Assembly (NCBI RefSeq): GCF_040096225.1
Contig: NZ_JBBMFC010000006.1
Location: 1-64,000 of the forward strand
DNA: 64,000 nucleotides
Direction: 5' to 3'
Source of the DNA: Hominiventricola aquisgranensis
GTDB taxonomy: Bacteria; Bacillota; Clostridia; Lachnospirales; Lachnospiraceae
The translations under genes and the position numbers were made by a program. Below the pieces are notes generated by a model, which was not told the DNA's origin, searched no databases, and saw only the letters and a list, made by a program, of their open reading frames with translations. The stretch's first letter is position 1; the number at the start of each line of letters is the position of its first letter. Positions 32,317 to 41,493 of this stretch are shown in pieces.

Positions 32317-32642
32317 ATGAAGAAAAATCAATTGAAAAAAATGCAGTTGAATTAACTGATGAGAAGTCAACTGTTAAAGAACCAGAAGGACCAGGGAACT
32401 TAATGTATCTTGGTCCTTCTCTTATGGGAATCATTAAACATTCTACTGTATTTCATAACGGTATTTTACCGGATAAGGTACAGAAATGCTGCGATGATTA
32501 TCCACCGATGAAACGGCTATTTGTTCCTTTGAGTGGCGTGCCTGCTGCAGTGAAGGAGCTTGGAAAAGAACAGAGTGTGCTTGGCACAATTTGTTCACAG
32601 GTATTAAAGAAATTCTCAGGAGGGAAAAAAGATGGCATATAA
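32313..32642 (+). CDS. Small tail-region protein (109 aa)
   Basis: A TTG start overlapping the previous gene's stop region; GGGAGGATCC lies upstream. An acidic N-terminus is followed by MYLGPSLMGIIKHSTVFHNG. It is a small conserved protein found before sheath genes in Clostridia myophages; function unknown. It overlaps the sheath gene by 11 bases. Confidence 0.6.
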   Translation: MNEEKSIEKNAVELTDEKSTVKEPEGPGNLMYLGPSLMGIIKHSTVFHNGILPDKVQKCCDDYPPMKRLFVPLSGVPAAVKELGKEQSVLGTICSQVLKKFSGGKKDGI

Positions 32643-34056
32643 ACATGGCATTCGGATTCAGGAGAATCCGACAAACGTTGCTGCTCCGGTAATGCTTGAA
32701 AATGGTGTGCCGGTGATCTTTGGAACAGCACCTGTCAATTTGGCAGCTAATCCGAAAGCAGCAACCAATCAGCTGTTTCTTTGCAAGACTTTTGCAGAAG
32801 CAGTACAGAATCTTGGTTATTCAGATGATTATGAATCATATACACTTTGTCAGGCTATGGATGCTTTTTTCAAGGCATTTGGAGTTGGACCGGTAGTGTT
32901 ATGTAATGTATTGGATCCGGAGAAACATACAGCTGAGTATACAGAGGAACTGTCGGTGGTTGACGGACAGGCAGTATCGGAAGTAAAGGGTGTGCTTCAG
33001 GAAGGACTTACGGTTGCTGGAAAGGAACTGGATACAGATTATACCGTTGATTACAACGATGATGGCTGCAATGTATTCACTATGCTTACAGGTAACACAG
33101 ATCCGCTTCGGGTCACTGGTAAAAAATTGGATCCGAAGAAGGTAAAAGCATCTGATGTGATTGGATCCTATGACGTTGATACTGGAATTGAGACCGGTTT
33201 TGAGCTTGTGCGCAAGGTATATCCGGCATTTGGCCTGACTCCGGGGCTGCTTCTGGCACCGGGATGGACACAGGATCCTTCTGTTGGTATCGCACTTGTC
33301 AATAAGTGTATGGATATCAACGGCTTATTTCGCTGTGAATGCCTTATCGATTTGGACACGGAGACTGTGACTAAGTACACCGATGTAGAGCAGGCGAAAG
33401 CAGATTCTGGTATTACATCAGAACATGCAATCCTGCTCTGGCCGAAAGTTAAATATGCAGGAAAAGATATGGCATATTCCGCCATGTATGCAGCACTGGT
33501 AGCCTATACGGACTATCAGAATGACAATGTGCCGAATCTGTCCCCGTCTAATCATTCGCTACCGATCAGTGCTACGGTGTTGGCAGATGGAACAGAAATA
33601 CTTCTGGACAATCCGCAAGGAAATGAGCTGAACGCAATCGGAGTTGTTACTGCCCTGAATCTGAATGGATACAAGGCATGGGGAAATAACACAGCAGCAT
33701 ATCCGGATGTGACAGATCCAAAGGACCGTTGGATCTGCTGCAGAAGATTCTTCTCCTGGTGGGGAAACAGTTTCATTACAAGATACATGGAAAAGGTGGA
33801 CAACCCGGCAAATTACCGGTTGATCGAGAGCATTGTGGATACAGAGAATGTACGCGGAAACAGCCTCACATCCATGGGAAAATGTGCCGGAATAAAGATG
33901 GTATACGATCAGGCTGACAATCCACTGAATCAGGTTCTGGATGGAAGGATCGTATTCCGGCAGTACTTGGCTCCATATACTCCGGCTGAAGATATCTTGA
34001 ATATTCTGGAATTTGATCCGTCTATGATTGAGACGGCATTAGGTGGAGGTGAGTAA
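32632..34056 (+). CDS. Contractile tail sheath protein
   Basis: A 474-residue protein with the P2 FI-like pattern: an N-terminal HGIRIQENPTNVAAPV, GVPVIFGTAPVNLA, a central DTGIETGFELVRKVYPAFGL (about 182-201) and a C-terminal FSWWGNSFITRYM...NPANYRL. It forms the contracting sleeve, showing the phage is a myovirus. SD: AGGAGGG. Confidence 0.92.
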   Translation: MAYKHGIRIQENPTNVAAPVMLENGVPVIFGTAPVNLAANPKAATNQLFLCKTFAEAVQNLGYSDDYESYTLCQAMDAFFKAFGVGPVVLCNVLDPEKHTAEYTEELSVVDGQAVSEVKGVLQEGLTVAGKELDTDYTVDYNDDGCNVFTMLTGNTDPLRVTGKKLDPKKVKASDVIGSYDVDTGIETGFELVRKVYPAFGLTPGLLLAPGWTQDPSVGIALVNKCMDINGLFRCECLIDLDTETVTKYTDVEQAKADSGITSEHAILLWPKVKYAGKDMAYSAMYAALVAYTDYQNDNVPNLSPSNHSLPISATVLADGTEILLDNPQGNELNAIGVVTALNLNGYKAWGNNTAAYPDVTDPKDRWICCRRFFSWWGNSFITRYMEKVDNPANYRLIESIVDTENVRGNSLTSMGKCAGIKMVYDQADNPLNQVLDGRIVFRQYLAPYTPAEDILNILEFDPSMIETALGGGE

Positions 34057-34058
34057 GT

Positions 34059-34586
34059 ATGAGTAGCATTACGAATGTACCGGAAATTATCAATAATTAC
34101 AATGTATACAACAATGGAAACGCTCTTATCGGTGTATCAGGAGCTGTAACACTTCCTACGTTTGATGCAATCACAGAGGAGGTGTCAGGAGCCGGAATCC
34201 TTGGATCCTATGAAACTTCTGTTCCAGGATCCTATTCCTCCATGACACAGGAGGTTCCGTTCCGTATTTTGGATGAAGATATCTTCTCTTTGATGGATCC
34301 GTCTTCTATGGTTGATCTGACATTCAGAGCATCTGCCCAGAGTACGGTAAAAGCAACCGGTGCACTGGATTATAAAGGCATGCGTATCGTAGAGAGAGGT
34401 CGTCTGAAAGGCTTTACACCAGGAAACTATGAACAGGGAAAACAGATGGGATCCAGCGTCACACTGGAACTTTTGTATATTCTCATTGAGGTTGATGGTA
34501 CGAAAAAGCTGGAATATGACAAATTGAACTCTGTGTTTATCGTAAATGAAAAAGATTTGTTGGAGAAAGTGAGGGCATATAGCTGA
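34059..34586 (+). CDS. Tail tube protein (P2 FII-like)
   Basis: A 175-residue protein following the sheath in the canonical order, with YNVYNNGNALIGVSGAVTLPTF at the start (key G-V-S-G) and VERGRLKGFTPGNYEQG (about 111-127). It polymerises as the inner tube. Its stop overlaps the next ATG. Confidence 0.88.
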   Translation: MSSITNVPEIINNYNVYNNGNALIGVSGAVTLPTFDAITEEVSGAGILGSYETSVPGSYSSMTQEVPFRILDEDIFSLMDPSSMVDLTFRASAQSTVKATGALDYKGMRIVERGRLKGFTPGNYEQGKQMGSSVTLELLYILIEVDGTKKLEYDKLNSVFIVNEKDLLEKVRAYS

Positions 34587-34933
34587 TGGAAAAAGATATG
34601 GAAGTTTTAATGGCCGATCAGATCGAGGATCCGGAAGAAGAGAGTCTTGTGATCAAGTTTAAGAAACCGTACATTTTTGAAGGCAAATCCTATACGGAGA
34701 TTGACCTTTCAGGTATGGATGATCTGACGGGTGCAGATATGATCGCAGTAAATAAGATCATGAAAAGGGTATCACCTGGTATTGATGTAATGCCGGAAGT
34801 GTCCGTGGAATATGCAGCCTATTTTGCATCCAGAGCGGCAAAGCAGCCTGTAGAGTTCTTTACAGGAATGCCACCGAGAGAAATGATGAAGGTGAAAAAC
34901 AGAGTCATGGGTTTTTTATTCGGATCGGAATAA
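34586..34933 (+). CDS. Tail assembly chaperone E
   Basis: A 115-residue protein (zero-frame product) with IKFKKPYIFEGKSYTEIDLS, typical of P2 gpE-like chaperones between tube and tape measure. A slippery heptamer just before its stop lets some ribosomes continue as E+E'. The chaperone coats the tape measure during tail assembly. Confidence 0.85.
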   Translation: MEKDMEVLMADQIEDPEEESLVIKFKKPYIFEGKSYTEIDLSGMDDLTGADMIAVNKIMKRVSPGIDVMPEVSVEYAAYFASRAAKQPVEFFTGMPPREMMKVKNRVMGFLFGSE

Positions 34934-35118
34934 GCCCGGAAGATCTTCCAAAGTTGCGGAAAATTATAATTCAATTATCAATGACGATACAGGCAGGGAT
35001 AGAATATCTATATTCCCTGCCTGTTTCAGAATTATTGGATCTGATACAGGAGGTGTCGGAGGTTGTCGACGAACGGAAAAGAATACAAGCTGGCTATAAG
35101 AATCGCCGGAATTATTGA
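34586..35118 (+). CDS. Tail assembly chaperone E+E' by -1 frameshift
   Basis: Zero-frame codons GGT TTT TTA at 34910-34918 contain the heptamer T TTT TTA (34912-34918). Slipping back one base opens a 66-codon extension (GISPEDLPKLRKIIIQL, then LYSLPVSELLDLI) that ends at TGA 35116-35118 inside the tape-measure gene. P2-like phages use this same arrangement to make two chaperone forms. About 177 residues in all. Confidence 0.8.
34912..34918 (+). promoter_or_regulatory. Programmed -1 frameshift site (TTTTTTA)
   Basis: A slippery heptamer in the correct phase for -1 slippage, 12 bases before the zero-frame TAA. The GGGTTTT just before it may also slip. Confidence 0.75.
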
Positions 35119-38100
35119 TAAATCGTTTAATATGGCTCTGGCATCTACAAAGGGAAGCCTAGCGGCATTCAGTGCCACTATGAAGACCATGGACCGCGAT
35201 TTTACGAAGCTAGATAAAGGATTCAACAAAATTGTAGGTGTCGGAAAAAAATGTTTCAACGTAGTTGCAACTGCAGCAGGAGTTGCAACTGTGGCAATTG
35301 GAGCAGCAACAGCTGCATCTATTAAGTATGGATCTGAATTTGAAAGTGCTTTTGCAGGAGTCAAAAAGACTGTTGATGCAACAGATGCTCAGTACGCGAA
35401 GCTGCGGCAGGATATTCTTGATATGACAAGAGTGATTCCATCCAGTGCCTCAGATATTGCAAAGGTCATGGAGATTGCCGGACAGCTTGGTATTGCTACA
35501 GATAGCTTAACTGACTTCACGGAGACTATGATTAACATGGATGTATCCACCAATCTGAGTGCGGAAGATGCTGCGACCAGACTTGCAAAATTCGCAAATA
35601 TCATGGGTATGGCAGATATTGATAAATCTGGAATCAGTAACTGGGAACGCTTGGGATCTACAATCGTTGACCTTGGTAACAAGTTTGCCACGACTGAAGA
35701 TGATATTACAGAGATGTCGCTGCGGCTGGCATCATCAGCAAAACAGGTAGGTCTGACAGAGGCACAGGTAGTGTCCTTGTCCACGGCTATGAGTGCGGTT
35801 GGTATCTATGCAGAATCTGGTGGATCCACAATGTCCAAGCTGTTGAAGAAGATGCAGCTTGCGACAGAGCTTGGCGATGGTCTTGAAAACTATGCATCTG
35901 TGGCTAATATGACAGGCGAGCAGTTCAAAGAGTTGTTTAACGAAGATGCGACAAAAGCACTGTCGGCCTTTGTTGGTGGTCTGAACGACACGGAACGCAA
36001 TGGCAAATCAGCGGTTGCTGTGTTGAATGATATGGGGATCAATGAAGTACGATTGTCCAATACGGTACTTGCGTTGGCTAACGCACATGATGTATTAGAC
36101 AGAGCAATCGAGGTAGGTAATAATGCTTGGGAAGAGAATACCGCACTTGCAACAGAGGCGGGAAAACGGTATGAGACTGCAGAGAGCAAGGTTCAGATCT
36201 TGAAAAATACAATGCAGGAACTTGGCATTGTTGCTTATGATGAGCTGAGAGAACCATATGTTGATGCTATTGATATGATCACTAAAAAAGTATCCGGTCT
36301 TACAGACTTTATGGGAAGCTCCAATGGAGCGGCTAAGTGGATCAGGAATATCAGTACAGAGATTCCGACATTGCAGCGGAATGTGAAAAAATATAGTAAG
36401 CCCATAACATCATTCTTTGGTGTGCTTAAATCGGTTGGTAAATGGTGTGTCGATAACAAAGATGTAGTAATTGGAATGATTACTGGAGTAGGATCTGCAT
36501 TGATCACTTACAAAATATCATCTTCAATCGTACATCTTACAAATGCTCTTGTTGGGCTTACAGCTTTGAGCGCACCGACCCAAATTGTATTGGGAATGGT
36601 AGTTGCTATTGGTGCTTTGACTGGGGCAGTTAATGCATACAAGAGCTATGAACAGGGGCTTGCTAACAGCAGTCTCGAAAAACACTTTGGAAATATTGCA
36701 TTGTCGATGAAAGATATTCAGGCAGTTGCTGAGTATATTGTTGATTCCAAGAGCCTTTCTGGTGTGAAAAAAGCACTGGATGAATTTGGCGAGCTGGATG
36801 AGATTTCAGGAACCATTGAAAATGCCGTTGCAGATCTTAATAAGATGAACTGGATGGTATCAATTGGAATGGAATTGACACCGGATGAACAGGAATCTTA
36901 TAAGACGACAGTAGATGATTATGTACAGGCTGCCAAGGAATACGTGCAGCAGTCACAGTATGCAGTATCGCTAAATCTTGCTGTTACACTTGGAGAGAGT
37001 GATGAAGGAGCTGATATTGCATCGAAGGTAAACCAGTTTTACCAGAACTCCTATGATGAGATGACTTCCCTGGGACAGAGCCTGAGTGAAGCAGTCAACG
37101 AGGCATTTGCAGACAATGTACTTGATGCATCGGAGATCACTCAGATTGCAGATCTTCAGGCTAAGATGGCAGAAGTTCAGAAGAACCTTGCAACAGGAGA
37201 GTTTGATGCGGCGTTATCCGTTTTTCAGATGGATTATAGCAGCGGATCCGGACTCACAGCAGATTCTTTCTTGGATCTGCAGGAGAAAATTGCAAGTGAG
37301 ATTGAAACGGCAAAGCAGGCATATACAGACAGCTATGAAAAGAGTTATGCCGCTTTATCAGCGTCGCATGCTTCTGGAGATTTGTCTGATGATGAATTTC
37401 AATCAGGAATTGCACTGGCGCAGGAACAGTATTTGAAGAACATTGCAGATCTGAATGTCCGCAGTGCATCCTTCCAGGCAGACACGGTCATGAGTGCCTA
37501 TAGTGACGTTCTTACAGACAATATTGCTACTATGAACGAGAGCATCAGCACTGAAATAGAATCGTTGATGCAGAAGGGATATAGTAGCCCACAGGATTGG
37601 CAGCAAGGACTCCAGACAGTCCTACAGAACATACAATCCGGATTCAATATTAGCAGATCTGACAGTCTTGCATTAGGAGATCTGTATGATTCCATGCAGA
37701 CTCAGCTGCAGCAGTTAAAAGATGTTGCAGCTGAATACCAAGATGCTGGAGAGACTATTCCGGATGAGATAACTAATGCGATCAATAATATCTACTCTAT
37801 TGGAGCGGTATCCGGCGATCAAGGCGCACTGTGGGAGCTGATCGGGCATGATCTGAGTGATAATGAAGAATATGCCACACTGATTGCTTTGGCGCAGGAA
37901 GCCGGTTCTACGATCCCCTATGAGATCATGGATGCTATGACGGATGATGGAGCGATGGAAGATATCCAAGAAAATGTTGATTATATTCTGGAGTCGATTA
38001 AAACTGGACTCGGTGAAGGTGTGGATATCACGATTCCGGTATATTATGATCTGGTTGCAAATGGTATCAGAAGTAAGAACATAGGTATTCCTTCATCGGA

Positions 38101-38482
38101 AATCAATGTCAATGCATTTCGTAGTAGTGAACAGCTTGATGAGTATATCAATCATCGTGCAAATGGCGGTCTTGCTACATCACCGGAACTTACCTGGTTT
38201 GCGGAGAACAATCCAGAAATGGCGATTCCAATTGATGGAAGTAGGAATGCGATTTCTTTATGGGAGCAGACTGGAAGGCTTCTGGGAATGGAGCACAGGC
38301 TTGATTCAGCATCGCTGGATGGGGCATCGTCACCGTCCATAGAGTACAGTCCGGTATTACAATTCTACGGATCGGCACCGAACAAGGATGATCTGACGGA
38401 TGCACTCAGGATTTCACAGGATGAATTTGAAGACATGATGGATAGGTATTTGAAGAATCATGGTCGTGTGGCTTTTGGATAG
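35063..38482 (+). CDS. Tail tape measure protein
   Basis: A 1139-residue protein setting tail length. It starts with TTG behind AGGAGG (8-base spacing). The N-terminal coiled-coil part is followed by a hydrophobic stretch (AATAAGVATVAIGAATA, about 74-92). A TMP_2 family domain follows (about 105-260, SSASDIAKVMEIAGQLGI). A second hydrophobic region lies near 460-530. Long helical repeats fill the rest. The C-terminal ATSPELTWFAENNPEMAIPI resembles the conserved end of TMPs in Firmicutes phages. Confidence 0.93.
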   Translation: MSTNGKEYKLAIRIAGIIDKSFNMALASTKGSLAAFSATMKTMDRDFTKLDKGFNKIVGVGKKCFNVVATAAGVATVAIGAATAASIKYGSEFESAFAGVKKTVDATDAQYAKLRQDILDMTRVIPSSASDIAKVMEIAGQLGIATDSLTDFTETMINMDVSTNLSAEDAATRLAKFANIMGMADIDKSGISNWERLGSTIVDLGNKFATTEDDITEMSLRLASSAKQVGLTEAQVVSLSTAMSAVGIYAESGGSTMSKLLKKMQLATELGDGLENYASVANMTGEQFKELFNEDATKALSAFVGGLNDTERNGKSAVAVLNDMGINEVRLSNTVLALANAHDVLDRAIEVGNNAWEENTALATEAGKRYETAESKVQILKNTMQELGIVAYDELREPYVDAIDMITKKVSGLTDFMGSSNGAAKWIRNISTEIPTLQRNVKKYSKPITSFFGVLKSVGKWCVDNKDVVIGMITGVGSALITYKISSSIVHLTNALVGLTALSAPTQIVLGMVVAIGALTGAVNAYKSYEQGLANSSLEKHFGNIALSMKDIQAVAEYIVDSKSLSGVKKALDEFGELDEISGTIENAVADLNKMNWMVSIGMELTPDEQESYKTTVDDYVQAAKEYVQQSQYAVSLNLAVTLGESDEGADIASKVNQFYQNSYDEMTSLGQSLSEAVNEAFADNVLDASEITQIADLQAKMAEVQKNLATGEFDAALSVFQMDYSSGSGLTADSFLDLQEKIASEIETAKQAYTDSYEKSYAALSASHASGDLSDDEFQSGIALAQEQYLKNIADLNVRSASFQADTVMSAYSDVLTDNIATMNESISTEIESLMQKGYSSPQDWQQGLQTVLQNIQSGFNISRSDSLALGDLYDSMQTQLQQLKDVAAEYQDAGETIPDEITNAINNIYSIGAVSGDQGALWELIGHDLSDNEEYATLIALAQEAGSTIPYEIMDAMTDDGAMEDIQENVDYILESIKTGLGEGVDITIPVYYDLVANGIRSKNIGIPSSEINVNAFRSSEQLDEYINHRANGGLATSPELTWFAENNPEMAIPIDGSRNAISLWEQTGRLLGMEHRLDSASLDGASSPSIEYSPVLQFYGSAPNKDDLTDALRISQDEFEDMMDRYLKNHGRVAFG

Positions 38483-38490
38483 GAGGCAGC

Positions 38491-38694
38491 ATGGCAAAGG
38501 TTTATAAGACAAAATCCGGGGATACCTGGGATATCATAGCAAAAGAGGTATACGGCGATGAACTGTACACCTCTTTTTTGATGGGGAACAATCAGCAGCA
38601 TCTTGGTTACTTTGTGTTTCCGGAAGGTGTGCTTTTGGAAATAAAGGATAAGCCAGATAAAGATGATGACTTTCTTCCAGATTGGAGACAATGA
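38491..38694 (+). CDS. Tail protein X (LysM-like)
   Basis: A 67-residue P2 gpX-like protein with TKSGDTWDIIAKEVYGDELY, a LysM-type fold, in the expected place after the tape measure. It completes the tail tube/baseplate junction. SD: AGGAGG. Confidence 0.8.
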   Translation: MAKVYKTKSGDTWDIIAKEVYGDELYTSFLMGNNQQHLGYFVFPEGVLLEIKDKPDKDDDFLPDWRQ

Positions 38695-40241
38695 TGGCAA
38701 TTCCAAGACAAGTCAGCTTGACCGTTGATTATGACGGAACAATAAAAAGACAGCTTGGCGGTGGAACGGCTGCCGGAAACGGATCGGCGGCATCCGGATC
38801 CGGTACTTATACAGTCAGATCTGGTGACACGCTATGGGCTCTTGCCAAGAAATATTATGGATCGGGAGCAAAGTATACGATTATCTATGATGCCAACAAG
38901 GAAATCATTGAGTCAACAGCAAAAAGCCATGGAAAGAAATCATCGAATCATGGACACTGGATCTGGCCAGGGGAGCAGCTGGCAATTCCTTCCATAGGGG
39001 CATCAGGAAGTGAAAGTCAAACAGGTGTGCAGATCATTGGTACACCGAATCCAAAGTTGGGAAAGATCATTGCAGAGACGGCGGAATCCTTATCATACAC
39101 AGATGTGTCAAATGGAGAATCGGACAGCATATCCGTATCCATGCATGACATTGACAAACATTGGATCGGAAAATATAAGCCGCAGCGGGGAGCAGCCTTT
39201 GGGGTAAAGATCAATCTGAAAAACTGGAGAAAGAAATCATCCGAAGAGGTTTTTAACTGTGGAAACTTTATCATGGATGATATCAGCTTTTCAGGCAGAC
39301 CTTTAAGCTGTGTGTTATCTGCAGTGAGTGTGCCCGCTATGGATGACTTCAAAGCGCTTCCACGGACAAATACATGGGAAAAAACGACCGTCAGAGATAT
39401 CGCTGCGAGGATCGCAGACGCCGCCTGTGTGACTTTGGTGTATGAGGCTGATGATATTCAGGTTGAAGAGCTAGAACAGAGCAAACAGACTGACAGCGCG
39501 TTCCTATACGGGCTTGCGGAAAAGTATGGACTTGGTATGAAAGTCTATAACCATAAGATTGTTATCTTTGATTTGGTAAAGTATGAAGAAAAAGGATCCG
39601 TATTGACGATTGATGAGTCTGAGATGATCAAGTGGGAATATAACGAGACCATCGAAGGAACTTACACGGGTGTGGATCTGAATTACACCAATCCAGATAT
39701 TGATGACAGCATCAATGTAAGCATGGGTGAGGAAGGCCGGATGTACAGCATCAATGTACAGGCTAACAGCCAGTATGACGCGGAGCTTCAGGCAGCTGCC
39801 AAGGTGAACGAAGCGAACCGGAAGATGGAGACACTGACGCTTACGATTCGGGCAGATATCAGGATCATAGCCACATTATGTGTGGACATTACAGGGCTTG
39901 AAGCGATAAACGGTAAATACTATGTAGACAAAGTAAAGCACAGTATTGGATCCAGTGGATATACGATGCAGCTTACATTGCATAAAGTCCAGAAGCCAAT
40001 CAGAGTTGCTGCACTTGCAGCATCAGGAGCAGGTGACGGTCAATGGTATACGGTTGTATCCGGTGATACCTTATGGGCTCTTGCCAAGAAATATTATGGA
40101 TCTGGCTCCAAATATTCGGTAATCTACAATGCAAATACGGATACGATCGAGACCACTGCAAAGGAACATGGAAAGAGCAGTTCCAGCAATGGTCACTGGA
40201 TCTGGCCAGGAGAAAAATTATGGATTCCTGCAGGAGGATAA
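38691..40241 (+). CDS. Tail hub protein (P2 gpD-like) with two LysM domains
   Basis: About 516 residues. The central part (about 110-430) is the gpD/gp27-like baseplate hub, with NPKLGKIIAETAESL, VSMHDIDKHWIGKY and a late ADIRIIATLCVDITGLEAING. A LysM (RSGDTLWALAKKYYGSGAKY) precedes the hub at about residue 45. A nearly identical LysM (SGDTLWALAKKYYGSGSKY) closes the protein. LysM binds peptidoglycan, so the hub spike may engage the wall when the sheath contracts. The start overlaps the previous stop. Confidence 0.85.
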   Translation: MMAIPRQVSLTVDYDGTIKRQLGGGTAAGNGSAASGSGTYTVRSGDTLWALAKKYYGSGAKYTIIYDANKEIIESTAKSHGKKSSNHGHWIWPGEQLAIPSIGASGSESQTGVQIIGTPNPKLGKIIAETAESLSYTDVSNGESDSISVSMHDIDKHWIGKYKPQRGAAFGVKINLKNWRKKSSEEVFNCGNFIMDDISFSGRPLSCVLSAVSVPAMDDFKALPRTNTWEKTTVRDIAARIADAACVTLVYEADDIQVEELEQSKQTDSAFLYGLAEKYGLGMKVYNHKIVIFDLVKYEEKGSVLTIDESEMIKWEYNETIEGTYTGVDLNYTNPDIDDSINVSMGEEGRMYSINVQANSQYDAELQAAAKVNEANRKMETLTLTIRADIRIIATLCVDITGLEAINGKYYVDKVKHSIGSSGYTMQLTLHKVQKPIRVAALAASGAGDGQWYTVVSGDTLWALAKKYYGSGSKYSVIYNANTDTIETTAKEHGKSSSSNGHWIWPGEKLWIPAGG

Positions 40242-40245
40242 TGAG

Positions 40246-40767
40246 ATGGCAATAAGAATCGGAAGAGTTACCAGTGTGTATCCTTCAGAAGGGCGGGTAA
40301 AGGTTGCTTATGAGGACAGCCGAAGTTCTTCTTTGCCGCTTCCGATGATGGCACTGAATCAGGAGTATTCAATGCCGAAGATTGGAGACAGAGTGGTGAC
40401 TCTGCACATGGATAATGGATCCAGCAAAGGATTCGTTATGGGAAATTATTACGGTGGCGGCAGCCAGCCAAAAGCCAATATCGGGTACCGGAAAGACTAT
40501 GATGGAGCAGCATATCTGGTGTGCACAGGCGGGCATTATCAACTGCAAACGGAGCAGCTTACATTGAATGCCAATTCTTTGATTACACTGAAGTCAGCTA
40601 ATGCGGAGCTGACACTTGGAGTAGAGAGTGTGCTGAAAGCGCAGAGTGTATCTGTTGAGGCGGATGACATTACTTTGAAATGTTCCTACGGTGAAATCAC
40701 CATAGAGGATCTGATGAAACGGATAGAACGCATAGAGGATCAGTTGGGACTACCGCATACTATTTAG
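40246..40767 (+). CDS. Baseplate spike protein V (P2 gpV-like)
   Basis: A 173-residue protein. An N-terminal OB-like domain (RIGRVTSVYPSEGRVKVAYED, key G-R-V, R-V-K-V) is followed by a beta-helix-like part (about 95-150, repeated short strands with LNANSLITLKSANAEL). It should form the membrane-piercing spike tip. ATG 40246 follows AGGAGG. Confidence 0.82.
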   Translation: MAIRIGRVTSVYPSEGRVKVAYEDSRSSSLPLPMMALNQEYSMPKIGDRVVTLHMDNGSSKGFVMGNYYGGGSQPKANIGYRKDYDGAAYLVCTGGHYQLQTEQLTLNANSLITLKSANAELTLGVESVLKAQSVSVEADDITLKCSYGEITIEDLMKRIERIEDQLGLPHTI

Positions 40768-40776
40768 GAGACGAAC

Positions 40777-41175
40777 ATGGCACTTGTAGGAAATCTTGGA
40801 AGTTTAATTACATTTGAGGTGAGCAGCAACAAGGTTCTAACTTTTTCCGGGATGAACCGGAAGGTCAGTGGACGATGGGCTGAGCATCAGGTAATAGGTG
40901 GAAAAGCAGAAGCAGAGTTTCTGGGACCGGATTTGCAGGAAGTGTCGATGAGCATCTATTTGTCTTCTATGCATGGGATTCGGCCAAGGAAAACCTTGGA
41001 GCGTATTCAGGAAGCTGCAGAGAGCGGAGATTATTTTACCTTTGTAATTGGTGGTAAAAAGGTTGGATCAAAGAAATGGAGAATTACCAGCGTCAGTGAG
41101 ACCTGGGATAACATTATCAAAAATGGAGATCTTGTGTCGGCAAAAGTAAGTTTAACTTTACGAGAATACGTTTAG
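40777..41175 (+). CDS. Tail protein U-like
   Basis: A 132-residue protein with GSLITFEVSSNKVLTFSGM and GRWAEHQVIGGKAEAEFLGP (about 30-52), the P2 gpU pattern for a tail completion protein. The order V-U-W-J-I is maintained. Confidence 0.8.
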   Translation: MALVGNLGSLITFEVSSNKVLTFSGMNRKVSGRWAEHQVIGGKAEAEFLGPDLQEVSMSIYLSSMHGIRPRKTLERIQEAAESGDYFTFVIGGKKVGSKKWRITSVSETWDNIIKNGDLVSAKVSLTLREYV

Positions 41176-41184
41176 GAGGATGGC

Positions 41185-41493
41185 ATGGAATATCACATTG
41201 ATTTGGATTCCAGTGGATTCACTATGGAAGAATTTCAGGACGTTAAGCTATGTTTGGAAACACTTCTGTCTATAGTATCTGGGACACAGGCTCTTGATCG
41301 GGATATCGGAATCAACATTGACAAAATAGTGGGTTATCCATATGAGATCGCAAAGAACATGTTGTCCCTGGAAATCATTGAGAAAGTGGAAACCTATGAA
41401 CCGAGAGTGACCGTAGAATCAATTGATTTTGAAGGCAACATGGAAGGGGTACTTATTCCGATCATACATTTCAGAAAATCGGAGGGGCATTGA
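41185..41493 (+). CDS. Baseplate wedge protein (gpW/gp25-like)
   Basis: A 102-residue protein with ETLLSIVSGTQALDRDIGI and LSLEIIEKVETYEPRV, the gp25/lysozyme-like baseplate wedge pattern (DUF2634-type in Firmicutes). It links the hub to the J and I proteins. It overlaps the next gene by four bases. Confidence 0.82.
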   Translation: MEYHIDLDSSGFTMEEFQDVKLCLETLLSIVSGTQALDRDIGINIDKIVGYPYEIAKNMLSLEIIEKVETYEPRVTVESIDFEGNMEGVLIPIIHFRKSEGH

